Shown here in pieces: positions 17,342 through 25,193 of a stretch of 64,000 nucleotides of DNA. This stretch comes from a virus: IMG/VR virus record IMGVR_UViG_3300042304_001334, positions 1 to 64,000 of that record; one strand, given 5' to 3'. Numbering within the stretch: position 1 is the stretch's first letter; the number at the start of each line of letters is the position of its first letter. The position numbers were made by a program, and so were the translations under genes. The notes below the pieces were generated by a model that was not told the origin of the DNA, did not search any database, and saw only the letters and a list, made by a program, of their open reading frames with translations.

Positions 17342-19531
17342 TTAGCTATTTTCGTCAATAAAGTTGATGATTTTATAAATTGGTGCAGAAACTGTGGAGT
17401 AGTGTTCTCCAATGTCCAGCACACCAAGATACTTTTCAGTCAACATTTTCTTGAACTCAGTTGGATCAATATCCAACTCGGTATGTTTATTTGCTTTGAT
17501 GTCAAACAGTTCCAAGAACTTGACATTGTTGGAACTATCTTTGAGCAGTTCGCTATAAGATTTTACAAATGTTTGGAACTTTTTGCGAGTGTCAATGTTT
17601 GTAATATTGCTCACGATTTGCGGACAGCGAGTAAGCTTGTTATAAATACCACTGGCTGTTTCAAACTTAGCACGACTTTGCATGCGATACAAATCTTGTT
17701 CATGTTTGGCTTTGTCAGCATGCACAGCCTTCTTTACAACATCAAAAATATTGATCCATTTACCAATCTTGAGCAAGTTTTTGTTCTTTACATTGATACC
17801 ATAAATCATGGTTTCAGAACCATTGAGCTTGTTGTCTACAAACAATTTTAATGCTTCAGACATATGATCTTCAATATTCTTGCCATTGTTCCAAACAGGA
17901 TCGGCATAAAAGAAATCAACATAATAATATGTACCAGCAGAATCAAATGTAGCGGCTTTTTTACCCCAATAAACATATGCTCCATTATGGTGCTTCTTTG
18001 TTGGCTTGATAAACTCACTGATATCTGCATAGAAAATTTCGTCAGTACCAGCGGTCTTTTTTTGACGAGGTGTTGGCGGAGGTTTGGGCAGAGACTCAAT
18101 ATTGGTGACAATATTTTTGTTCCAACCAAAATAATTCATATGCTTATTGAATGTATCATTGTTCTTGGATTCATCTGTGATGATATAACAAGTGGGAAAT
18201 ACACCAGTGGCATACTTTGTACGCAAATGATATCGCAGCCGAGCACTCTTGATTGCGGAAAGATTTGTATAAAAAATATCTACACCACGGTTTTCAGAAT
18301 ACGTAGTATAATTTGAAGTGCGCTTGAAACGACCATTGGCGCTATCAAGCATATACACCGTAAATCCACCACCAACATTGGTTGTTGGGTCAAATGCTCC
18401 AGTTGCTTTATGCACAGTATTGATATTTTCACTGCCATGCGTTACAATCAATCCATTATACTTGATTGGAATATCACCAATGATATTACGAATATGGCTA
18501 TATTGACTTTGGTAGCCATTATATTTTGCGTATAGATGCATAGCTTCCCAACGACTCTTGGGAGTTTCAATGCTCTTATATACCATTTCTTTTAGTTCGT
18601 CAACGGCGGTTCGTAGTACAGAAATAATAGCCAATGTGGTGGCATTGTTGTCTTCATACTGAAGCTGTTCTTTGTTGGGCGCAACTTCCAGTTCACCAAT
18701 ATCAAAGAAAAAGTCAAAATTGCCATAGTTCAAAGCTTGTTCAAGCTTGTAAACATCGTTATTGGGAACATTGCGCAAGGCATTACGCAAAGCACTGGCG
18801 TTGATAGGATAGCAATAGTTGCCCATGAACGCATTGCATCCACGGTTATAATAGCCGCCATCATTCTTGCGCATAGACCAACGCTTGCCAGTATAGATAT
18901 ACTCGCGTGGCTTGTATTCAATATTGGCACCAACAATGGTTGGACGATAACGAAACGGTTCATATGCACGAACAATCTTGTCTTGCCACATACCAATGTC
19001 ACCAATCTTTACACCAAACTTGATTTCTACACCGTTATGTTCATTAGAATCTTGCGTAACAACATGCAGAATGCTGGGAGAACCAGATTCATCAATAAAG
19101 CAGTTGTAAACATGCTTCTTACCCTTATAGAAAGAAGTTACATTGAAGTTATCAGTATAATTGAATGGAGTCTTGCTGCCCAGTCCCATGCAACCATCAC
19201 TGTCATTATCAGCAGTCTTTGTGGATTCAAAATATGTAGTATAGATAGTGTCAATAGCTTCTGGAGTCAAACCAGTGCCAAAGTCGCGAACACTGAACCA
19301 CGGCTCCAGTGTGTTGGGTGCATGAACCTCAAACATCTTTTCAGTGTTCTTGGCCTTGACATGACTGTCCCATGCATTGGCACCAAGTTCACGCGGAATG
19401 GCGAGAATTGGTTCGCTATAAAAACCAGACAAAATCTTGAACGCCTTGGCAGACGCCTTGATCTTGAAACGAGTCGGTGCAGAAAGAATATTGCTGATGA
19501 CTGGTGAGGATTTTTCTTGTGTGATAATCAT
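17342..19531 (-). CDS. rIIA: rIIA-like protein with GHKL ATPase domain
   Basis: A 729-residue protein with the GHKL ATP-binding (Bergerat) fold at the N-terminus: ELGANAWDSH (E48, N52, D55), DFGTG (83-87) and GCMGLGSKTPF (113-123). The arrangement and the rIIB gene behind it identify RIIA, which in T4 is a membrane-associated protein needed to overcome lambda Rex exclusion and to tune lysis. Length matches T4 RIIA (725). The C-terminal half lacks known motifs. Confidence 0.92.
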   Translation of the reverse strand: MIITQEKSSPVISNILSAPTRFKIKASAKAFKILSGFYSEPILAIPRELGANAWDSHVKAKNTEKMFEVHAPNTLEPWFSVRDFGTGLTPEAIDTIYTTYFESTKTADNDSDGCMGLGSKTPFNYTDNFNVTSFYKGKKHVYNCFIDESGSPSILHVVTQDSNEHNGVEIKFGVKIGDIGMWQDKIVRAYEPFRYRPTIVGANIEYKPREYIYTGKRWSMRKNDGGYYNRGCNAFMGNYCYPINASALRNALRNVPNNDVYKLEQALNYGNFDFFFDIGELEVAPNKEQLQYEDNNATTLAIISVLRTAVDELKEMVYKSIETPKSRWEAMHLYAKYNGYQSQYSHIRNIIGDIPIKYNGLIVTHGSENINTVHKATGAFDPTTNVGGGFTVYMLDSANGRFKRTSNYTTYSENRGVDIFYTNLSAIKSARLRYHLRTKYATGVFPTCYIITDESKNNDTFNKHMNYFGWNKNIVTNIESLPKPPPTPRQKKTAGTDEIFYADISEFIKPTKKHHNGAYVYWGKKAATFDSAGTYYYVDFFYADPVWNNGKNIEDHMSEALKLFVDNKLNGSETMIYGINVKNKNLLKIGKWINIFDVVKKAVHADKAKHEQDLYRMQSRAKFETASGIYNKLTRCPQIVSNITNIDTRKKFQTFVKSYSELLKDSSNNVKFLELFDIKANKHTELDIDPTEFKKMLTEKYLGVLDIGEHYSTVSAPIYKIINFIDENS

Positions 19532-19554
19532 GTGTTTTTTATTACTATGCTATT

Positions 19555-19582
19555 AGTATGCCGACATAATATATAAAGTCAA
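19555..19582 (-). promoter_or_regulatory. Promoter of rIIA
   Basis: Minus strand: -35 TTGACT (19582-19577), 16 nt, -10 CATACT (19560-19555). A second CATAGT lies at 19549-19544, 12 nt before the ATG, but without a -35 at proper distance. Confidence 0.5.
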
Positions 19583-19601
19583 GACGTTTTGATAAAAAGT
19601 A

Positions 19602-21614
19602 TCAACTTTCTTTGGAAAGAAACATTTTATTCAATGTATGAGCAATCTGCACAACATTCTGAACATCAATAAATTGTGCATCTTTGCCATACATTGTACG
19701 AAACAAGTTGGAATTTTTATCAGAAAGTTTGCTGTTTGTATTATTACATTCAACAAAATAGCTCAAAACAGATACGCCAATTTCACGAATTTTATTGATT
19801 TGCTTCTTTGTGTGTTCTGCTGCGACGTTTCCATAATAACTCACACCAAATGCAGGTTCGCCATCAGACAGATTTACAAAATAACTATCCATTTCATGTG
19901 TAGAAGCAGGAATATGCTTGATAATTGCCTGAAATGCAAGTCCTTCTGGAGTAGAACCATGTGGAAATAACAATGGAAATAATTGAACAATCTTATTGAA
20001 CTTGTCTTTGCGCGAATCATATGCCAAAACAATATAAGGAGTTTCATATCCACCACGATCTTTAGAAACTCCACTTCTAAATGAAATACTTAAAGTTACA
20101 TTATTGATCATACTAACAGCCTTGGCAATTGCAACAAGTGTTGTCATTGTTTTTTCCCACTTTGTTTCCATTGAAGAAGAAGCATCCACAGTTACATGCA
20201 AATGAGCATTCTTATATTTGTCTGTGGTAGTTTGGTAAAACAAATTTTCTCCTTGAAATCCAATAGATGCCAACAAACGTTTATCAATCTTACCTTTTTG
20301 TAGGCGAGTAAATTTTGTGGTTTTTACTTCACTACGAATTTGCAATTTTCTACCAAGCATGGTTCCGATAATAATTCCCTGCTGTACTCCTCGCATAGAA
20401 GCGGGATTTCCAGTTTCGCGAGAAAACTTACTGGTGTAAGGAAATTCCGATGTCATCATGAGTTCACGAGTCATGTTTTTTACCACAATACAATCAACCT
20501 TTGGTACAGTTTCATCTCCCACCTGTACAATATCAACGGAGCTTTGTTCAAGGATTTGAAGTTTTTTGATTGTGTCTTTATCAAATGTAGATTGCTTAAC
20601 TTCGCGTGAGACAATTTGTTCTTGTTTATCAATGAGTTTATCGACCTTTTTCTTTTCGGCGTTGGACAAATCTTTGGACGGATTTTCATCCGGTGTTTCA
20701 TCAACATCGTCTTGAATAGGATTTGCAGAAGACGGAGTTCCGCCCAATACATCATCAACATCGTCGTTGGAATCTGACTGTTCTGATTTATCATCGGATG
20801 GTTCATCGCCACCAGATTGCTTATCTTGATTGTCTTTATTTTTGTCTTGTTGCTTGGGATTTTCTTTTTCTTCCACAACACTCTTGAGTATTTCTTCTGT
20901 GATTTGATACGCAAGTTCCAGACGGTCCTTGGGATTTGATAGTTCAGTCCTCAGAATATTATTCAAATCCAACAATTCGCCAATCTTACGCAAAGCTGGT
21001 AGAGCATCCAAGTCAGTATTAACATTGGTGATATTGGTAAAACGAAATTTATAGTTTTTGACAGTGGTATTTCTATAAGCATCGGACTTCAATGCTTCAC
21101 CAATTTCAGGCAGATTGAAATAACGGTCATATAATGCTTGATAATATCCACGATAGCCCGGTGCACTTTCATATGCACATGCATCAATATATCTATCTTC
21201 AACTACATTGAGAATATATTTCGCCAATCCACTAATATAGTTTTGATCAAAATGACCTTTTGCAGCGGCAGTCAAACTGCGAGGAATTTTTCCCCACATG
21301 GTTTTTACCAAGTCAAAATCGCTTTTGACAATATGCATAGCTTCGTGCAACGACAATCCAACTGTGGGGTCAAATTCACCCTTGGTCAATTCACCACCAA
21401 TGTAAATAACTTTACCATCAGTCATGGATGTTGAGTTCTCGGCGAAACGAACAGGAATGTTCTTTCCAGTAAGAATATATACAAAGTTGCCAATAGCACG
21501 GCGATATGCCGAAAGTTTGAGCAACGCAATCGTGGAACTGGTGTCAAACTTTTGAGTATTGAAATCGTCGCCAAGCCAAAACTTGGAATGATCTGCTAAA
21601 ATTTTTGTTTTCAT
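19602..21614 (-). CDS. CobT-like protein with vWA domain and HExxH motif
   Basis: A 670-residue protein. Residues 86-96 (GLSLHEAMHIV) hold a zinc-metallopeptidase HExxH motif, with ED at 139-140 as a possible third ligand region. Residues ~245-330 are a very acidic, Asp/Ser/Lys-rich linker, as in CobT. The C-terminal vWA domain has the MIDAS D-x-S-x-S (DASSS, 477-481) and a downstream LSDGEP. MoxR/CobS-type AAA ATPases pair with such vWA proteins; the partner gene ends at this ATG (TAATG overlap). The pair likely forms a chaperone-like or remodelling machine; its target in the phage cycle is unknown. Confidence 0.85.
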   Translation of the reverse strand: MKTKILADHSKFWLGDDFNTQKFDTSSTIALLKLSAYRRAIGNFVYILTGKNIPVRFAENSTSMTDGKVIYIGGELTKGEFDPTVGLSLHEAMHIVKSDFDLVKTMWGKIPRSLTAAAKGHFDQNYISGLAKYILNVVEDRYIDACAYESAPGYRGYYQALYDRYFNLPEIGEALKSDAYRNTTVKNYKFRFTNITNVNTDLDALPALRKIGELLDLNNILRTELSNPKDRLELAYQITEEILKSVVEEKENPKQQDKNKDNQDKQSGGDEPSDDKSEQSDSNDDVDDVLGGTPSSANPIQDDVDETPDENPSKDLSNAEKKKVDKLIDKQEQIVSREVKQSTFDKDTIKKLQILEQSSVDIVQVGDETVPKVDCIVVKNMTRELMMTSEFPYTSKFSRETGNPASMRGVQQGIIIGTMLGRKLQIRSEVKTTKFTRLQKGKIDKRLLASIGFQGENLFYQTTTDKYKNAHLHVTVDASSSMETKWEKTMTTLVAIAKAVSMINNVTLSISFRSGVSKDRGGYETPYIVLAYDSRKDKFNKIVQLFPLLFPHGSTPEGLAFQAIIKHIPASTHEMDSYFVNLSDGEPAFGVSYYGNVAAEHTKKQINKIREIGVSVLSYFVECNNTNSKLSDKNSNLFRTMYGKDAQFIDVQNVVQIAHTLNKMFLSKES

Positions 21615-22387
21615 TAGAACGGGGGCAAATCGTCTTTGTTCTGGTTGTTTGTGTTGAACACTTTGTTCAATGGATCGGATTTGACCGCAACATGTTTTTG
21701 TACAACTTGTTTGACCATTGTGCGTTCACTGTCCAAACCACCGTCGTCTGGATAGTCTGGGTAAATGACCATTTCAGCCAACTCTACCAAGCTAAATCCA
21801 TCCACGGTAAGTTCAGCCATTTCTACAACAGAACGAGTAGAAACAAAACGACTCAACTTTCCTTGCTTTGTAAACTCACGAGTTGTAGCAGCAATTTGTG
21901 CAATCTTGTCCATGAGATTCATATCAGCGTCAGGACAAACCACCTTTATCAACTTCAGTTCTTCTTCGGAAGAAAGAATATCAACTTCAATCTTAACCGT
22001 GAAACGATCAGTCAAAGCTTTGTCCATGACTCGTGTAGCTGTATAATCATTGCCAATGTTTGCCGTGGCGATGAAACACACTCCGTCCGCGACCTTGACG
22101 ACCTTTCCACCCCACTCATCTAATCGCAAATATCTTTGATTGTCGAGGACGGGCATCAATATATTCACGGCGTCGTGGTTGGCTCGACTCAATTCATCCA
22201 GAATGATTATTGATCCGGTGGTAGAAATGGCTTTTACAAACGGGGATTCTTGAAAGAATGTTCCGGTTTCTTTGGACAACTGGGTATTTCCTATAATCGT
22301 GGCACGAGCATCTTGGGTGCTTCCGAGATTTACCACAAATAATGGTTTAGTTCTGTTGTAAGTTACTTTGTATTTTTTGTTTTTCAT
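21614..22387 (-). CDS. MoxR/CobS-like AAA ATPase, C-terminal fragment
   Basis: Carries the part of the AAA domain after Walker A: KPLFVVNLGSTQDARATIIGNT, Walker B SIIILDELSRA, a sensor region (ATANIGNDYTATRVMDKALTDRF) and the lid. It has no P-loop; that lies in the separate ORF at 23106-23405. The GIY-YIG gene sits between and overlaps the 5' end of this ORF by 41 nt from the ATG chosen (an earlier in-frame ATG exists at 22420). Either a group I intron is spliced out, or the two halves are made separately and assemble. Conserved homology starts near residue 13, so upstream residues are not native. Confidence 0.8.
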   Translation of the reverse strand: MKNKKYKVTYNRTKPLFVVNLGSTQDARATIIGNTQLSKETGTFFQESPFVKAISTTGSIIILDELSRANHDAVNILMPVLDNQRYLRLDEWGGKVVKVADGVCFIATANIGNDYTATRVMDKALTDRFTVKIEVDILSSEEELKLIKVVCPDADMNLMDKIAQIAATTREFTKQGKLSRFVSTRSVVEMAELTVDGFSLVELAEMVIYPDYPDDGGLDSERTMVKQVVQKHVAVKSDPLNKVFNTNNQNKDDLPPF

Positions 22388-23066
22388 TTCTGTATTTTTC
22401 CCATCTTTTTTTTGCTGCATCGGATTGTTTTTTCTTTATTTCTTCTTTTGTGAGTGGAACTTTTATTCCATACTTTTTTATTTTTTGTTCTCTATATTTC
22501 GCCCATCTTTCTTTGGTTGCCTCTCCTATATTTTTCTTTCCTTCTTCTGTTAGAAACGACGTTCCCATTCTTGCCTCACTTATCTTCTTGCGGGTTTCTT
22601 CGGAATAAACTTTTCCTGTGTTGGCGTCTTTCACTCTTTTTCGTTGATATTCGGACTGAGTTCTTCCGAACATTGGATTTGTTTCTCCTTGGTTGTGCTC
22701 TGTTATTTTCTTTCTGTATTCTTCGTTTGTTTCATACGCCATCCTCACGGCTGCACTAATCTTTTTTCTTGTTTCTTCTTTCGTCGTAACCTTTGGACGC
22801 AAACCGCTATCTCTTTGTATATTATATGATTTTTTGTCATTTATGGCATCATATTTGTCTATCCAGTATATCTCTCTCTCCAAAAGTTTTCCCAAATCGG
22901 TTCCACCCACTACTTCTATTGTTTGTTTTGTAAAGTTTTTCTTTCCGTATTTTTTGATTGCCGCCTTTATCGCCCTCCCCGAGCCATAGTAGTTTAGATT
23001 ATTGGCTGCGTCTTTTCCGATGTAATAACGTTGATTTAGAGTATTTATGGTTTTATATATTATCAT
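22347..23066 (-). CDS. GIY-YIG homing endonuclease (SegA/intron-encoded type)
   Basis: A 239-residue protein with an N-terminal GIY-YIG nuclease domain: MIIYKTINTLNQRYYIGKD, with YIG at residues 15-17, and LEREIYWIDKYD holding the conserved Glu. C-terminal to it are Lys/Arg-rich NUMOD3-type DNA-binding helices (GETNPMFGRTQS, SEETRKKISEARMG, KERWAKYREQKIKK). Such enzymes cut a cognate allele lacking the insertion and spread by homing. The gene splits the CobS-like ATPase, its stop codon lying inside the start of the downstream fragment. A palindrome (ACTAATA-AG-TATTAGT, near 23070-23086) lies just before its ATG and could hide the start in an mRNA hairpin. Confidence 0.92.
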   Translation of the reverse strand: MIIYKTINTLNQRYYIGKDAANNLNYYGSGRAIKAAIKKYGKKNFTKQTIEVVGGTDLGKLLEREIYWIDKYDAINDKKSYNIQRDSGLRPKVTTKEETRKKISAAVRMAYETNEEYRKKITEHNQGETNPMFGRTQSEYQRKRVKDANTGKVYSEETRKKISEARMGTSFLTEEGKKNIGEATKERWAKYREQKIKKYGIKVPLTKEEIKKKQSDAAKKRWEKYRNEKQKIQSNLQQN

Positions 23067-23105
23067 ACTACTAATAAGTATTAGTTGGTAGGATATTCCA
23101 CGCTA

Positions 23106-23405
23106 TTATTCTACTATTTCCGTTTTTATAATATGTACGTTAGGATCGTTTTTAAGCAAATTTAGTTGTTCTTCCGTCACCTCTTCTGTCACCTCTTCCT
23201 TCAAGGCTTCGGCCAGACATCGACATGCCAATGTCTTGCCTTGACCGGCTGGTCCAAGCAACAGAATATTTTTGCCACGCAAAGCACTGCGTACAAGATA
23301 CTTCCATTTCAATTCGCCCATAAACAGCTTTTCGGGCTTGAGTGAATAGCAAGTATCAATGATGTCTTTGACTTCGTTGATTGAATATTTCTTTGTTTTA
23401 CTCAT
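23106..23405 (-). CDS. MoxR/CobS-like AAA ATPase, N-terminal fragment
   Basis: A 99-residue fragment (from the second ATG) with LRGKNILLLGPAGQGKT, i.e. Walker A, followed by LACRCLAEALK, where homology to intact CobS-like phage proteins stops. It then runs into 30 odd residues (EEVTEEVTEEQLNLL...) before a stop. The rest of the ATPase resumes at 22357 after the endonuclease gene. I chose the ATG at 23405 because it lies exactly 7 nt behind a -10 hexamer; an ATG six bases earlier would fall before the transcription start. Confidence 0.8.
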   Translation of the reverse strand: MSKTKKYSINEVKDIIDTCYSLKPEKLFMGELKWKYLVRSALRGKNILLLGPAGQGKTLACRCLAEALKEEVTEEVTEEQLNLLKNDPNVHIIKTEIVE

Positions 23406-23412
23406 GTCCATA

Positions 23413-23440
23413 ACTATGACTTCTTTTTATAGAAAGTCAA
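23413..23440 (-). promoter_or_regulatory. Promoter of the split AAA gene (leaderless)
   Basis: Minus strand: -35 TTGACT (23440-23435), 16 nt, -10 CATAGT (23418-23413), 7 nt, ATG at 23405. Hexamers and spacing are identical to those of the RNA ligase promoter; transcription would begin at the AUG. Confidence 0.6.
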
Positions 23441-23452
23441 GTACCATATCAT

Positions 23453-23483
23453 AAAAAACCCCACTTTTTATATAGTGGGGATT
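23453..23483 (-). terminator. Intrinsic terminator after 23500-24390
   Basis: Stem CCCCACT / AGTGGGG with a TATAT-type loop, followed on the minus strand by TTTTTT. It separates the 25.1-23.5 kb genes from the promoter of the AAA gene. Confidence 0.85.
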
Positions 23484-23499
23484 TGATAGTGTGAATATA

Positions 23500-24390
23500 T
23501 CACCACTTTCTACAGCTCCAATATCTTGCCGATGTTCTATCTTTTGCCGTAGAACATTTATGTCTTGCTCTGAAACTCTTTCTACGCTTTGGATTGCTCT
23601 TTTTGATACGCATGTTTGGATCACCAAAATTTACTTTCTTTACATTACCTGTCGTTGGGTTCTTAACAAACACTTTAAATTTTTTTACATCGCCACGCAT
23701 TGGTTTACCAAGTTTTACTTTGCGACCACGATATTCTGCTTCTTCTAATGTAGCATCAGCATTCATATCACCATACATTTCATAAAATTCATCACCTTCG
23801 CATGTATGTTCATCACCTTCTGGAATCATATCCCATTTGGTTGATTCATATGTTTCTTCCAAATCTTTTTCTCCCATGTTGAACTTTGACTTTGGATTGG
23901 TATGGCACCACTTACACTGTTCAAGTTCGGGATCGCCGGTGTATTTATCCTGTACTACATACCACCCTTGATTTTCGCAATGAGGACAATCTTCTCCTTC
24001 GTTTTCTTCAACCTCGCCCATAAATGCAAATCTTTTAAATTCTGCATTTTGTGCAGCAATTGCTTCGGCGTTCTTTTTTAACCATTGATCATATGCCCAA
24101 CTTCCTTTGAATTGCTTGTCAAACCCCGCAACTGCGACTGTTGGGGAACTGAGGGCTTGTTTATAATAAACTGCCTTTTCTGCATTTTTTTTCTTTAGAG
24201 CATTGCGCAGTTCACGGCGTAATCCATCTCCAAAATCTTCCTCCTCATTCACAGGTACACAATTTGGAACTTCTTTACCACCCTTGTTCTTTGTACCATA
24301 TGCTTTATAGCCTTTCCAACATGGATTTTCCATTTTTTTAACTTCTTCCACAACTTCACGAATAATAGACTTTAGTTCAGATTTTTTCAT
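23500..24390 (-). CDS. Putative virion protein with capsid-targeting-like N-terminus and Cys-rich C-terminal domain
   Basis: A 296-residue protein in modules. Residues 1-20 (MKKSELKSIIREVVEEVKK) are shared with other proteins of this phage. Next is NPCWKGYKAYGTKNKGGKEV PNCVP, a short domain common in marine phage and giant-virus proteins. Around 140-160 is a Cys4 zinc-ribbon-like CPHCENQGW...CKWCH. The last ~55 residues (VNFGDPNMRIKKSNPKRRKS, FRARHKCSTAKDRTSARYWS) form a basic domain often found in T4-like structural or head-assembly proteins. Together these suggest a head-packaged DNA-contacting protein; function is not known. Confidence 0.75.
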   Translation of the reverse strand: MKKSELKSIIREVVEEVKKMENPCWKGYKAYGTKNKGGKEVPNCVPVNEEEDFGDGLRRELRNALKKKNAEKAVYYKQALSSPTVAVAGFDKQFKGSWAYDQWLKKNAEAIAAQNAEFKRFAFMGEVEENEGEDCPHCENQGWYVVQDKYTGDPELEQCKWCHTNPKSKFNMGEKDLEETYESTKWDMIPEGDEHTCEGDEFYEMYGDMNADATLEEAEYRGRKVKLGKPMRGDVKKFKVFVKNPTTGNVKKVNFGDPNMRIKKSNPKRRKSFRARHKCSTAKDRTSARYWSCRKW

Positions 24391-24393
24391 AGG

Positions 24394-25107
24394 TTATTTC
24401 TTTTCTTTTAGAGCAGGTGTATCTTTTAGTTTGGTTGTCAGCTTGTCTGAACTTTCCATATCTTTATCTGTCTTGAGATGTGCAGTTGTGGCATCAGCCT
24501 TGGCTTTTAGTTTCAACACACGATCAATAATCTTCTCAATCTTATCTACCATTTCTCCACCCATTGATGCAGATACATCTTTATTGATTGGACCATTTTC
24601 TTTGTCTGCTTTAACATCCGCTTTTTCAGTATTGTCATCTGCAATATCAATCTGCAATTCTTCATCAACATCGTCCATAGTATCTTCCAACTTCATGTCA
24701 TCATCTCTGTCGGCTGTCTTCAGTCCAAATCCTTTTAGACTTTTGTCATATGCTTTTTGAACATATGTCTTTTCACTATCTTTGGCATGTTTCTTTACAA
24801 GTTCCATAGCAGCTTCAAGTGAAACACCACGAGCAATCTTGCGTTCAGATTCATTGGTCACAGACACAACATCATAGTTGTCTTCTGCGTTCTTGCTCAA
24901 CTCAACCTTTTGATTGTCATCACATCCAGCAGTTTTGCCAGTTCCAATGATGCTGCCAGCATTATTTTTACCCATTGCCTTGCCCAAGGCATCAGAACCT
25001 TTTTTGTCGGCATTATCTACGTGTACTTGTACACCAAATTGATTGTTGGCAATTTCTTGTAATACTAATTTCTTGATGGCTTTTTTGATAAGATCTCTGT
25101 TGTTCAT
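24394..25107 (-). CDS. Acidic/Lys-rich protein, possible head core component
   Basis: A 237-residue, highly charged protein (NNRDLIKKAIKKLVLQEIANN at the start, containing an L-Q-E site), with alternating Asp/Glu and Lys runs, a predicted mainly helical or disordered middle (DRDDDMKLEDTMDDVDEELQ) and a helical Lys-rich end. No enzyme motif. Composition and the N-terminal segment resemble prohead core or internal proteins of T4-like phages, but this is inference. Four nt separate it from the next gene, which has the same type of N-terminus. Confidence 0.6.
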   Translation of the reverse strand: MNNRDLIKKAIKKLVLQEIANNQFGVQVHVDNADKKGSDALGKAMGKNNAGSIIGTGKTAGCDDNQKVELSKNAEDNYDVVSVTNESERKIARGVSLEAAMELVKKHAKDSEKTYVQKAYDKSLKGFGLKTADRDDDMKLEDTMDDVDEELQIDIADDNTEKADVKADKENGPINKDVSASMGGEMVDKIEKIIDRVLKLKAKADATTAHLKTDKDMESSDKLTTKLKDTPALKEKK

Positions 25108-25146
25108 AGTGTATATATGCGTTTAGTATATAAATAGTTAGGTGCA

Positions 25147-25174
25147 CAAAAAAACCGCCAATAACATGGCGGTT
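25147..25174 (-). terminator. Intrinsic terminator after nrdA
   Basis: Stem AAACCGCC / GGCGGTTT with loop AATAACAT; on the minus strand followed by a run of T. It closes the nrdB-nrdA transcript 20 nt after the nrdA stop. Confidence 0.9.
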
Positions 25175-25193
25175 TGTGTTGTTTTTATAATAT

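Noticed and set aside
18737-19507. 256-codon plus-strand frame opposite rIIA
   Set aside because: It is the shadow of the conserved GHKL domain of rIIA; the sequence has no recognisable domain and no start signals.
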